From Leuconostoc gasicomitatum LMG 18811 (GTDB lineage: Bacteria; Bacillota; Bacilli; Lactobacillales; Lactobacillaceae): a stretch of 64,000 nt of DNA. The notes beneath the pieces were generated by a model, which worked only from the letters and a program-made list of their open reading frames with translations, had not been told where the DNA came from and did not search any database. Positions 48,053 through 57,067 of the stretch are shown here, piece by piece (the first letter of the stretch is position 1; each line of letters opens with the position of its first letter). The position numbers were made by a program, and so were the translations under genes. Where the stretch lies: the NCBI RefSeq assembly GCF_000196855.1, contig NC_014319.1, positions 1,488,001 to 1,552,000 of the forward strand. The letters run 5' to 3'.

Positions 48053-49877
48053 TTAAAATTTATATTGTTTGTAATACTCATCTATTTGTTGCTGATTCAT
48101 ACCACTGAAAAAATTGTTATCTGTATTATTTGTGTAGTCTTTCAAGGCATATTGTGACTCAAACATTGCTATCAGTAATGAATATAAGTTGTCTATCTTG
48201 TTGCTGTATGTATCTTTAACCACCTTGATACCATAATCATTTTTAGTTGTTCTGGCATTCAATAAAGCTGATTCCAGAACATTATCATCAGCAACAAAAT
48301 GTAACTTGTTTTCAACTAATAACTGTTGTGTAAATAGGCTTGGTGGCGACATAAAAGGCGTTGTCTGTTTCACTGGTAACATGATTAAATCTGGTAACGC
48401 TTTATCAATTGAATCAGCTATGTAATCAACTCCCTATGAATCATATAAAAATATTACGGTGTATTTTTCTTGTAGTTTTTGAATATGATTCACTAACCAA
48501 CTGATAACCTCATCTTCATCAATAATGCCGTTACCTGTTGCAATTGTGGCACGTCCTAATTTTTCGGCTTGTAAGTAGTCTATATCGTCATGTTCTGATT
48601 TCTTTAAAATGTCATGCTCTTGCTGATAGGTGGGTACAAACGTAGATGAATCAACATAATAATGACCGTCTGGCTGAACATATAACGTTGATATTGCTGT
48701 ATTATCACCAGTCTTTGAGAGGTCTAAGCCAACATAAACAGATTCAATCACGTTAGGAGGCAACTCATTAACTTTAGCTTGTTCAATTAATTGAGCCGTT
48801 GTAAAGCTCTCATCTGTGGCGCTATTAAGCACGAATCTGTTCATAGATTTGACCACGAACTCACTTGAACCACTATTTATATTTTTTTGTCGTTCAATCT
48901 TTAAGCCTGATATACGTGATTGTTTAATAGATTCAAGTTCTAGTAAGGGATTACTCTTGACCCACAAATCAAAATCATCTGTTAGTATTTCATCATCTGA
49001 ATCTTGTTCCCAAACTAGAACTAAATCACGTTCATAGTTATCAAAATCATTTAATTCAATAGCTTTTGAGTATTCTTGATAACATTCAAAAAAAAATACG
49101 GCTTTGAGGATTGCTCTGAGCCGTTGTGATTGCAATAAATTGTGAATTAGGTAGCCCCGTTTGTCCTGAGGTAACTGAATCTAGCCAATATTTATCTTTT
49201 ATAGTCAAAAGCATAGCCTCATCAAGTACAAAAGTTGTAAAATGTCGGCTGTCTATGGGTGTGCTTTTAGCTGAAAATTTATTCAATACTGAACTCGTTG
49301 CTGTTACTCTCATCTCTTGCTTATTAAACTCAACTCCCAACTCTTTAAATAAGCTATTAAATATCCCTTTTTCAAGTAGTTCAAAGTTGTATGACATATA
49401 ACGATACAAAACTTTTGTGTGTTCGCTGTCTAAGCTACCTAAGCCAATGTCTTTGCTGACACCTTTGGCAAAAAGTAATTGAAACATGAGATAAACAGAC
49501 AACACTTGTGACTTGCCTTGTGACCGTCCCATACTTATGTATGAATATTTGTATTTAACAGTACCGTCAACATGCCACCAGCCCACTACCTGACTTAAAA
49601 TAAATTTTTGAAATGATACAAGTTTAAAATTCTCACCAGTTGAGACATCTTTGAGTAGTGAGCTAAACTTGAGTATTTTAGTGACTAATTTAAGCTTATA
49701 AACATATTGAAATGTATCACTTTGTATAGTCTTCTGTAAGTCATTCATGTGGCGCTTAACTGCAAATTTTATTTTTTCACCTACAATAATCTCACCACTC
49801 AAAACTTTTAAACAATACTCAATGCTAGGCTCATTAGCATCGTATTTTTGAATGACATCACTATAATCATTCATCAT
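48053..49877 (-). pseudogene. terminase large subunit gene, frameshift plus amber codon
   Basis: The large terminase packages DNA into the head. The N-terminal part (to 49,086) has a P-loop-like SYISMGRSQGKSQVLS and Walker B FTTFVLDEAML. The frame breaks at a T9 run on the minus strand (A run at 49,088-49,096): removing one T continues ...SRIFFECYQEYSKAIEL. The second part (49,135-48,434) includes the nuclease motif VYVGLDLSKTGDNTAIS and stops at TAG 48,434-48,436, after which the same frame runs on to 48,053 (GVDYIADSIDKAL...). One indel and one nonsense change together disable it. Confidence 0.85.
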
Positions 49878-50343
49878 CTGAGAACATCTCCATTAGCTTT
49901 TGAGCTGAGTCTTCTGAATCAACTTGTGCTAAATTAATTAATGAGGCTCTTGAGGCTGGACTGAATCCCAAAGCACTAGAGGCGCTTAATATTTCCGTTG
50001 TTGTATTTGTGATAATATCAACGGCTGGATTCTTTTTGATATATCCTTTTGTCTCATACACTGAGTCAACTTCATCTAGGCTCTTGTAGCTATCTTTTAG
50101 TGCTTGTATATTAATCACTAAAGTTAAAAGAATGCTTGAATCCGTGTTATTTATGTAGCCTGACTTGTTTAACTGTTTAGCTAGATATTCATACGAGATA
50201 CGTGTGCTTTCATCTGTGATAAACTCTGGCGCTTGAGTACCTAATTCATCAAATGAGCCGTTTAAATCTTTAACTTTCTCAGTTCGTTCACGTTGGTATT
50301 TTCTAGCGCCCTTTGAATCATCTAACTTAATATTTTGTGTCAT
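49867..50343 (-). CDS. terminase small subunit, P27 family
   Basis: A 158-residue protein with the P27-type small terminase pattern: helical middle, ending in SALGFSPASRASLINLAQVD, and starting from an AAGGGGGAG ribosome site. It recognises pac/cos DNA for packaging. In satellites the small terminase is what redirects packaging to satellite DNA. Intact, overlapping the large subunit by 11 bp. Confidence 0.82.
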   Translation of the reverse strand: MTQNIKLDDSKGARKYQRERTEKVKDLNGSFDELGTQAPEFITDESTRISYEYLAKQLNKSGYINNTDSSILLTLVINIQALKDSYKSLDEVDSVYETKGYIKKNPAVDIITNTTTEILSASSALGFSPASRASLINLAQVDSEDSAQKLMEMFSDDE

Positions 50344-50416
50344 TATTCTCCCCCTTTGTTTGTTTTTTCGTGATTATATGTTATAATTTATTTATAATAA
50401 AAGTAATTAGATAGCC

Positions 50417-50451
50417 CGTCCACAAAGGATAGGGCTATTTTTGTGTGACCA
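50417..50451 (+). terminator. hairpin upstream of terS
   Basis: ATAGCCC / GGGCTAT stem with a 14-base loop and TTTTT on the plus strand. Orientation is opposite to the head genes, so it may stop plus-strand transcription entering them. Confidence 0.5.
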
Positions 50452-50871
50452 TTTTTTTATAGTTGAGTGAACACTAGCTATCAGAAAAAACATTAATATA
50501 ACGCCCCCACTATAAATTTTATGTACGCTGAGAGGAAATCTAGAAGGAAACCCCCTCAACATTGTTTAACCGTGTAAAAAACCAACATGCCATCGCACAA
50601 AAGCGCGACATATCAGAAAACTTTAGAAAATAAAAAGATAGAATAAAGAAAATAAGTCTTTTGCTGTATTCAACAAGTTACATGAATCATGTTGACCCAT
50701 TAAATTACACTTCGTTCAATCAATATATTTCATCAAGTCATTTCGATCAATTCATCTCAATTAACTCATACGTTTGCGCACTACGTATTCACATCAATCA
50801 ACTCATCTCAATCAAATCGTGTCATCAATATACTTACTAACTGTTAGTAAATAATGCTCATAAGTCAATAA
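50452..50871. other. non-coding stretch with degenerate TCAATCAA/TCATCTCAAT repeats
   Basis: No gene is seen. At 50,712-50,832 a short AT-rich unit recurs in degenerate form, the clearest copies being ATCAATTCATCTCAATTAAC and ATCAACTCATCTCAATCAAA. In an intact satellite this part lies between terS and the replication genes. It could be an origin or recognition site, or plain low-complexity sequence. Confidence 0.4.
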
Positions 50872-50903
50872 TTCAGACTATTTTTTATCTAGGGCTGAAT
50901 TGA

Positions 50904-51671
50904 TTAGGCTACTTTTGTTTTTCGATTAGCAACACTGATTCTTTCGTCGTTGAACCAATGAATATACTTGGACACATCTAAAATTAGATGAGCAATCGAT
51001 GGAAACCGGAATTGATAAATCATTTCACGCTTTAATAGTGAGTGGAAACTTTCAATTTTTGCATGATCGTATGGATGCCCTAGCGTTGAATACGAATGAT
51101 CAATTTTGTGTCGATTTAACAAATTTTCAAAGCCAAAACTAGTGAACTGACTGCCCATATCAGTGTGTCAATAATTTGGTTTTTTATGGGTTGACAGCGC
51201 TCTTTGTAGTGTTGTAACTACTAATTTGGTATCCATCGTGGCACTGATTTGATGGGCTAATATCTGATGCGTTCGTAAATCTAAAGTCGACGCTAAATAA
51301 ACCCACTGACCATTACTCAACTTTAAATAAGTGATGTCCATGCTCCAGGCATTGGCTTCTGGTAAATGCCTGATTAAGTTGAGACGTTGACAATAATCAA
51401 CGGTTGTCGTTGGTTTGTTAAACCGACGACTCATAACAGAGTATATGCCAGCTTCTCGCATTAAACGACGAACTCGGTTGGTCCCATGATGAAAATTCAG
51501 ATCAGCTAATGCTAGTCGCAGACGTGGCTCCCCATAAGCGCGGTGGTTATTTTGCCAAATATCATGCAATAAAGCTTTTAACATCGTATCTTCGCGGTAC
51601 CCCTTGGGCTCGACATAGTGAACCCAATCTAAGTAAGTACTTTTAGGTATTTTGAGCAGTCGAAGCACCAT
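50904..51671 (-). pseudogene. IS3-family transposase orfB with in-frame stop
   Basis: The DDE integrase domain is recognisable: WSMDITYLKLSNGQWVYL (first Asp), HTDMGSQFTS (second Asp), and AKIESFHSLLKREM (Glu). A TGA at 51,168-51,170 stands in frame three codons before the second Asp motif. The part preceding the stop begins near 51,671 and shows the HTH_21-like MLKALLHDIWQNNHRAYGEPRL. Usual expression needs a -1 frameshift from orfA. Confidence 0.85.
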
Positions 51672-51776
51672 ACATAATGAGTTTAAAATGCTGTTTTAGC
51701 AATGACTGGGCAATAGGAAAATGGGTCTTACGTGTTACTTGCGATGTTCGCCTAGTAAAACGGCCGCAATTGCTTG

Positions 51777-52028
51777 TCAGGCTAAGCGTGATAAAATTTC
51801 ATTTTCTTCTTTGAGACGTGCAACTTCTTTCTGCATCGCATTAAATTCAGCACGAGTCACTGGTTGACCCTTAACATCAGTGCCAACGATTTGGGATTTT
51901 TTGACCCAACTCGTGGCGGTTTGCACAGCCAAGTGGTATTCATTGGCTAGAGAATTAGCAGAACGTCCCTCGTTATACAAGGCAACAATCGATGATTTAA
52001 ATTCTGTTGCGTATCGCGTAGCATTCAT
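51777..52028 (-). CDS. IS3-family transposase orfA (helix-turn-helix)
   Basis: An 83-residue protein: RYATEFKSSIVALYNEGRSANSLANEYHLAVQTATSWVKK is the helix-turn-helix, followed by a leucine-zipper-like EFNAMQKEVARLKEENEILSRL. Normal orfA size is about 90-100. It reads into orfB by frameshifting in related elements. Confidence 0.85.
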   Translation of the reverse strand: MNATRYATEFKSSIVALYNEGRSANSLANEYHLAVQTATSWVKKSQIVGTDVKGQPVTRAEFNAMQKEVARLKEENEILSRLA

Positions 52029-52097
52029 AATATAAAAAACTCCTATACTTGATTATCTCGGATTATGCCCTAGAAATAAAGCAGTCCGAATTTTCAG

Positions 52098-52280
52098 TAT
52101 ACGAGCAAAGTGTTTGCACACATGATGAGGCATCACTTTGCTACCATTGCAATTGATAAAGGAGCCAACATACGTGATGTGGCTAACTATTTAGGACATG
52201 AAAATATAGACATGACCATATTATACAATCTTGGTACATCAGAGGGAATGAAAAAACTTTCAAATACCATAAATGTATAG
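52098..52280 (+). pseudogene. C-terminal remnant of a tyrosine integrase
   Basis: Sixty codons in frame to TAG 52,278: HMMRHHFATIAIDKGAN holds the second Arg and the His-box, [10 protein letters not shown] the later His, and TILYNLGT the active-site Tyr. The N-terminal and central parts are missing and the sequence begins at the IS end. Orientation is toward attR, as expected for the integrase of the satellite. Confidence 0.85.
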
Positions 52281-52297
52281 CAGTAAAATCCGAACAT

Positions 52298-52317
52298 CCT
52301 TTCCAAAACCTTTCCAC
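52298..52317 (+). repeat. integrase arm-type direct repeats, right end
   Basis: Two tandem copies of CCTTTCCA(A/C)AA, matching the pair near attL, between the integrase stop and attR. Confidence 0.55.
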
Positions 52318-52378
52318 AAAACCTAACTTTTTAGAAATTAGGAGGCTTGAAACCCCTTTGTTATCCACCTCAACCATG

Positions 52379-52436
52379 AAAACTGATATACTTAATAGTA
52401 TGCAAACAGTCATACAAGTTACACCATCACAATTAC
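52379..52436 (+). repeat. attR: 58-bp direct repeat at the start of rnhC
   Basis: Identical to attL (43,533-43,590). It recreates the -10-like TATACT, ATG and first 12 codons of rnhC, so the coding sequence of the target is preserved. Confidence 0.92.
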
Positions 52437-53329
52437 AAAAAATGGTAACATTTTACAAACAAGCTAGCACACCGCGCTTACCTAATGGTGCTATTTTTGC
52501 AGCAAAAAACAACAATGCATCAATTATTGGCTATAAATCTGGCAAAGTATTATTTCAAGGGTTGGGATTTGCTCAAGAAGCGGCACTTTGGCAAACTAGC
52601 ACTGTTTCGACTGCCGCCAAAGCGATTGGCAAAAAATCAACAACTCCTGGCGTTAATATACCAAATGATTTCTCAAATTGGTCAGTTCTTGGTTCCGACG
52701 AGGTCGGTGCAGGCGCCTATTTTGGACCATTAACAACTGCTGCCGTTTTTGTTGCCAAAGAAAATATCAGTTGGGTGCGTCAACTCGGAATTGCAGATTC
52801 AAAAACGCTAACTGACGCTAAGATGCGTCAAATTGCCCCTGACATCATAGCAAAACTACCACACCACGTTGTTAATTTAATGCCTGAAAAATATAATATC
52901 TTGCAAAAAAACAACAATGTGAATCAAATGAAAGCCATCTCTCACAATTTCGCTCTTGGAAAAGTATTAGAAAAAATTGCTCCCACCGTTCCTACTGGTA
53001 TATTAATTGATCAATTTGCACAAGAAAGTACTTATTTTAAATATTTAAATAACGCTAACCAATCAAACATTGTACAACAAAATGTCTATTTCACAACTAA
53101 AGGTGAGCAATATCATCTTAGTGTTGCTGCAGCCTCAATTTTAGCACGTGTTGTTGAGTTAGACTCGCTTGACAAGCTAAGTGATGAAGCAGGCATGCGT
53201 TTGCCCATTGGCGCAGGTAAAGCAGTTGATATGGTAGCTGCTCAATTGCTACAACAGGGCGCTGATTTAAATCACTATGCTAAGTTGCACTTTGCTAATA
53301 CATTGAAAGCTGAAAAATTAAAGCGTTGA
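52400..53329 (+). CDS. rnhC: ribonuclease HIII
   Basis: A 309-residue RNase HIII: an N-terminal TBP-like domain ([20 protein letters not shown], 1-90) and the catalytic domain with [14 protein letters not shown] (Asp-Glu) and [12 protein letters not shown]. It cuts RNA in RNA-DNA hybrids. I take ATG 52,400 because the displaced copy at attL begins there in the same context. The satellite supplies in-frame starts upstream (TTG 52,358, 12 bases after AGGAGG, and ATG 52,376), so an extended form is possible. Originally divergent from zapA. Confidence 0.93.
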   Translation: MQTVIQVTPSQLQKMVTFYKQASTPRLPNGAIFAAKNNNASIIGYKSGKVLFQGLGFAQEAALWQTSTVSTAAKAIGKKSTTPGVNIPNDFSNWSVLGSDEVGAGAYFGPLTTAAVFVAKENISWVRQLGIADSKTLTDAKMRQIAPDIIAKLPHHVVNLMPEKYNILQKNNNVNQMKAISHNFALGKVLEKIAPTVPTGILIDQFAQESTYFKYLNNANQSNIVQQNVYFTTKGEQYHLSVAAASILARVVELDSLDKLSDEAGMRLPIGAGKAVDMVAAQLLQQGADLNHYAKLHFANTLKAEKLKR

Positions 53330-53387
53330 TGCAATAATTGTCATTTTATAACTCACCTGAAAATTCATGAAGACGGAGGTCTATCAC

Positions 53388-53675
53388 ATGTTAACCCTAC
53401 TTTTAATACCAGTCCTTATTTTATTTTTGATTATTTATTTCTTTGCTTCATTATTTACGAGTACATTTGGTGTTATACCAAGATTGATTCTAGCAATTGT
53501 TTTGGTTCTTTTAGTATCTTTCATTATTAAAAACTTTTTTGCAGTGGTTGGTGTCATCATCTTAATCTCACTCGCTTTCTGGATTAGAGTGCAACTTATC
53601 AAAAGACAAACACGGCACCACCAAAATGACAATACTTTTGATGGCCATTTTGAAGAAGTTGATAAAGATAAATAG
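53388..53675 (+). CDS. small membrane protein (95 aa)
   Basis: A protein with three hydrophobic segments in the first 65 residues and a charged tail (DGHFEEVDKDK). GGAGG ribosome site 8 bases before ATG 53,388. I do not recognise the family. Probably co-transcribed with rnhC. Confidence 0.75.
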   Translation: MLTLLLIPVLILFLIIYFFASLFTSTFGVIPRLILAIVLVLLVSFIIKNFFAVVGVIILISLAFWIRVQLIKRQTRHHQNDNTFDGHFEEVDKDK

Positions 53676-53752
53676 TACGTCATTATGGTACAACATTGGT
53701 TGTCTCGTCGTACCAGTAACAATGTGTAATCAACAATAATAAAGGAGCAAAC

Positions 53753-54391
53753 TTGGAAACTGTTATCAAGCAAAAAATAGTTATTGTTGGTGGTACAGGA
53801 TTTATTGGCCAAGGACTCGTCAAAAATTTGTCCCCAGCGTTATTTGAAATTCATAGTTTATCTCGTCATGCATTTATGCCTAGTAAAAATGACATCACAA
53901 TTTACCATGCTGTTGATCTTGATAAACCTGAGCAATGGCAGGCAATTATAGCTGATGCTGATTGGGTTATTGATGCCGTTGGTATTCTGTTTCCAAACCC
54001 TTTGAAACATCAAACATATCAAAAAAACAGTGTGAAGCCTGCTAAACAATTGATCGCTATTTTGAAACAAGAAACACAGCCAAAATTTCTTTTTGTTTCA
54101 GCAAATACTGGTCCTTTTTTCATGAAGCCTTACCTAAAAGCGAAATTAACCGTCGAAACATTAGCCAAAACACAATTAGGCAGCCGTGCTTTTATTGTAT
54201 ATCCAGGTATTGTTTTTGACAAAGACAGACGATCATCCTATTTTATAGGTATTCTCATCAAAAAATTCAGGCGCGTACCCTATTTTGACCACTTACGTTC
54301 AATTAGTAGACTTGAATTTGCAACAGAAATAGCACAAATTTTACTTGGATTTCCCAGTCATTTATTGAAACGAACTGTTACCATCAAATGA
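53753..54391 (+). CDS. NAD(P)-binding atypical SDR / NDUFA9-like protein
   Basis: A 212-residue Rossmann protein: IVIVGGTGFIGQGLVKNL is the dinucleotide motif, DWVIDAVGILFPN the following strand. Shorter than typical epimerases and without the YxxxK pair, so atypical SDR (NDUFA9-like). It starts at TTG 53,753 after AAAGGAG. Function unknown. Confidence 0.78.
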   Translation: METVIKQKIVIVGGTGFIGQGLVKNLSPALFEIHSLSRHAFMPSKNDITIYHAVDLDKPEQWQAIIADADWVIDAVGILFPNPLKHQTYQKNSVKPAKQLIAILKQETQPKFLFVSANTGPFFMKPYLKAKLTVETLAKTQLGSRAFIVYPGIVFDKDRRSSYFIGILIKKFRRVPYFDHLRSISRLEFATEIAQILLGFPSHLLKRTVTIK

Positions 54392-54449
54392 AAAACACCA
54401 TCAACAATGAATTGTTTTTACACACAGTAGCAACAGAAAAGAAGAAAAT

Positions 54450-54977
54450 ATGAAAAAAACGCATGCCATTGCAAATCAATTATTACATCATCCAAGTACC
54501 ATAGTTATTACTTTACTCAGTACTATGGTAGCCATCATGTTAAGCTATAACATTATTATGCGTTACGGTATTTCATGGCACGTATTTTCAACCATTTTGA
54601 TATTGTACCCCTTTGTGGTGGTGTTTATATACAGTTTACGCAGGTATGTGACGTTACCTTTAGTCACATACTTACATCAATACTTTCCAAAAATATTTAA
54701 AACATGGATATCTGCCCATGTTAGTGTGCCATTTTTCGTTATTGCAGCTAACGTGACTGTTATGATGTCGATATTTACAGAAACACACCGTCATATGTAT
54801 CCCGTCTTTTTTACCGGATTTCTATCAAATTGGGCAAAAACTTTTTTTGTTGCTATTCCAGTCTTTTTCTTCATTGCTCGCCCTACCGTTGTATATATTT
54901 TCAAGCGATTACAAATTAAATATCCTTTGCCAACTGTATTAGCGCCTGAAATTACCGTCATAAACACAAAAAAGTAA
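54450..54977 (+). CDS. DUF2798-like membrane protein
   Basis: A 175-residue protein with four hydrophobic helices (about 20-40, 45-63, 88-108, 124-145) in the arrangement of two DUF2798-like hairpins. AAAAGAAGAAA site before the ATG. Function unknown; follows the SDR gene on the same strand. Confidence 0.65.
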   Translation: MKKTHAIANQLLHHPSTIVITLLSTMVAIMLSYNIIMRYGISWHVFSTILILYPFVVVFIYSLRRYVTLPLVTYLHQYFPKIFKTWISAHVSVPFFVIAANVTVMMSIFTETHRHMYPVFFTGFLSNWAKTFFVAIPVFFFIARPTVVYIFKRLQIKYPLPTVLAPEITVINTKK

Positions 54978-55006
54978 TTCACTTTATATCAATTTTTTTA
55001 CCAAAT

Positions 55007-55050
55007 AAAACAGCAGTAACATCTAATCAATCAGATGTTACTGCTGTTTT
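55007..55050. terminator. bidirectional terminator between converging genes
   Basis: A perfect 18-bp stem (AAAACAGCAGTAACATCT and its complement), 8-base loop, T runs on both sides; serves the plus-strand DUF2798-like gene and the minus-strand GNAT gene. Confidence 0.88.
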
Positions 55051-55078
55051 AACATACCAATTACTAAAAATATAACCC

Positions 55079-55531
55079 TCAGTGAACAGCACAAACTAAC
55101 GTTAACCCACGCGTATTAGTTTCTGATAAAAAACCATGTTTAAGATAAAAATATTCTGCTGGTGTCTCTTTATTTGTCTCCAAAATGATATTTCCAACAC
55201 CGATTTTGTGCATATCAGCTTTAATTGCTTTCAAAAACTCAGAACCATAACCTTTTTTCTGAAAGGCTGGCGACACAAAAAAATTGTCAAGCTGATATTC
55301 AATGCCTTGATGCCATGGTTTAACAAAACCTAATGCAGCACCAATTATTTGATCATCTTGTTTATACAAATAGCAATGATTTGTATTCATTTTATTCAAA
55401 CGTTCAATATAGCGTCTGATATCATCATACTTATTATTTTCATTCCAGGGCTGTTGCGCAAATACGTCGATATATAATTGTGTTACAACGTCTATATCGT
55501 TACACTCCAGTTGACTAATCTTAATACTCAT
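55079..55531 (-). CDS. GNAT family N-acetyltransferase
   Basis: A 150-residue acetyltransferase. The acetyl-CoA loop is FFVSPAFQKKGYGSEFLKAI (motif A, near 87-106); NIILETNKETPAEYFYLKHGF is motif B. Substrate unknown. AAGGGG ribosome site. Alone, facing the preceding plus-strand genes. Confidence 0.88.
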   Translation of the reverse strand: MSIKISQLECNDIDVVTQLYIDVFAQQPWNENNKYDDIRRYIERLNKMNTNHCYLYKQDDQIIGAALGFVKPWHQGIEYQLDNFFVSPAFQKKGYGSEFLKAIKADMHKIGVGNIILETNKETPAEYFYLKHGFLSETNTRGLTLVCAVH

Positions 55532-55835
55532 TTTTATTACCCCTTACTTTTTGATGATAAATGCCTTCGTAAACAGGTATTTAAATTAATGATATAATAT
55601 ATGTGTATTATATCAACTTGCCATTTTAATATATTACTCTAAATAAGGTGTTCATACAATTGCCGATCTTACACGCTAGCCAAGCCTTCCAAAAAACACA
55701 AAGAAAACAAATCGGTCAGTTCAGATATTGCTTTTGTAACGCTTGCTAAATTATCACCTTTGTTCATAGTTTTTGCTAATGACATACCACATGCACGTGT
55801 ATTGAATCACGTTAAAAGCATAAAGGAGAACTATT
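55532..55835 (+). other. intergenic region with a degraded coding fragment
   Basis: No intact gene. A plus-strand frame without a start codon (about 55,705-55,843) reads ...SDIAFVTLAKLSPLFIVFAN then DIPHARVLNHVKSIKENYYG and stops inside the next gene. Its end, NHVKSI, is repeated in another startless frame at 57,676-57,715. This looks like the tail of an eroded gene. Confidence 0.35.
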
Positions 55836-56177
55836 ATGGATGAGAATGGCATCAATGTACCAGCAGAGGTTAAAGGTTGGAACTGGGGCGCCTTTATGTT
55901 TAACATTTTTTGGGGTATTGGCAATAAAACCTACCTGCCCCTACTTTGCTTGATCCCAATTTTTAATCTTGTTTGGTTCTTTGTTTGTGGCTTTAAGGGA
56001 AACGAATGGGCTTGGCAAAAAGGCGACTATCAAGATATTGCAACTTTTAAAGCCGTACAAGCAACATGGAATCGCGCAGGATTAGTACAATTCATCATCA
56101 CCATGGCTGTTATGGTTCTATACTTCTTGTTTATAGGCACAATTATCACCTCTATTTTGAATAGCACTCATGGCTAA
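55836..56177 (+). CDS. small membrane protein with DUF2628-like features (113 aa)
   Basis: KGWNWGAFMFNIFWGIGNKTYLPLL is followed by a second hydrophobic stretch, GFKGNEWAWQ, and a final helix (about 82-105). The WNWGAF...W pattern is common in small membrane proteins annotated only as hypothetical. AAAGGAG site 8 bases before the ATG. Confidence 0.75.
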   Translation: MDENGINVPAEVKGWNWGAFMFNIFWGIGNKTYLPLLCLIPIFNLVWFFVCGFKGNEWAWQKGDYQDIATFKAVQATWNRAGLVQFIITMAVMVLYFLFIGTIITSILNSTHG

Positions 56178-56312
56178 ATTAATGTACTCACGTTAAAAAT
56201 TAGCTATCAATTCAGACCTGTTTGAAGGAATCACTATTTTAGACAGATTTAGTATGCCAGTGTTACTCAAGAACGATGCTTTTTAAATATTCGAAAGGAC
56301 TCTATACCTACA

Positions 56313-56831
56313 ATGCAATCATATTCGAGTAAAGAAGCGCTCATTCAAGCAATTGAAATCAATTATAAAAAATATATAGACGAATTTATAAATATCCCCA
56401 ATGAATTAAAAAATACACGAGTAGATAAAGTTGATCGTACACCTGGCGAAAATCTTTCATATCAATTAGGCTGGATTACTGCCTTACTAAATTGGGAAAA
56501 AGATGAAATTGCAGGTGAAAAAGTACATGTTCCAGCAGAAGGCTATAAGTGGAATAATTTAGGGGGGCTGTATCAATCCTTTTATGCAACATACGACACA
56601 TACACACTCTCTAAGCAAGTAAATTTACTGAATCAAAAAGTGGCTGAGCTTTGCGAATGGCTATCCACGCTACCTGACGACATTTTATTTGAACCAAACA
56701 AACGTCAATGGGCAACAACAAATGCACAATGGCCGGTATGGAAATGGGTACATATCAATTCGGTCGCCCCTTTCAAAACATTTAGAACGAAAATACGTCA
56801 GTGGAAAAAATTATTACCAGCCTGTCAGTAG
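56313..56831 (+). CDS. ClbS/DfsB family four-helix protein (DUF1706)
   Basis: A 172-residue protein: SSKEALIQAIEINYKKYIDEFINIP, RTPGENLSYQLGWITALLNWEKDE and KWVHINSVAPFKTFRTKIRQWKK are the family blocks. ClbS relatives protect cells from colibactin, and others belong to the DinB-like fold; the role of the chromosomal copies is not known. GAAAGGA site. Confidence 0.82.
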   Translation: MQSYSSKEALIQAIEINYKKYIDEFINIPNELKNTRVDKVDRTPGENLSYQLGWITALLNWEKDEIAGEKVHVPAEGYKWNNLGGLYQSFYATYDTYTLSKQVNLLNQKVAELCEWLSTLPDDILFEPNKRQWATTNAQWPVWKWVHINSVAPFKTFRTKIRQWKKLLPACQ

Positions 56832-57067
56832 CAGTTTAAAAATCCAATTAATGTAGAGACAATATCAAAATTTTGTATGCGTATAAACAGTTATCCGCGT
56901 AAAGGGCATTGCATATGATTGCAATGAGAAATAATTAAGTCCCTTTACTTCATTAATTTGACAGACTGAATTAAAAAGCCTCCGATGATTATGATGTGTA
57001 CCTTAAATATAAAGTAAAATAGTTTGCTCATTAAACCAGGAACTGTTATTGTGAATCATGATGTCAA

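Larger units (their letters stand above)
50872..52090 (-). mobile_element. IS3-family insertion sequence, degenerate
   Basis: Imperfect terminal inverted repeats are visible: left TTCAGACTATTTTTTATCTA and right (complement) TTCGGACTGCTTTATTTCTA, then GGGC in both. Inside are orfA (51,777-52,028) and a broken orfB. I see no short target duplication at the two ends, which suggests a deletion next to the element. Confidence 0.8.
43533..52436. mobile_element. decayed capsid-forming phage satellite (cf-PICI-like) integrated at the 5' end of rnhC
   Basis: An 8,846-bp insertion between the two 58-bp repeats. It holds terS, terL, portal, protease/capsid, connector and head-closure genes on the minus strand, one cargo gene after its own terminator, and a tyrosine-integrase C-terminus at the right end on the plus strand, with an IS3-type element between. 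There are no tail, lysis or full replication genes. This head-only composition at about 9 kb is what distinguishes capsid-forming PICIs from prophages. The missing CI/Cro/primase block and the damaged genes show that it is no longer functional by itself. A prophage remnant is the alternative. Confidence 0.75.

Noticed and set aside
50712-50832. CRISPR-like repeats
   Set aside because: The units are degenerate and have no constant spacing or unique spacers, and no cas genes are near.
52183-52413. 76-residue minus-strand frame over attR
   Set aside because: It is antisense to the integrase remnant and to the rnhC start and has no family resemblance.
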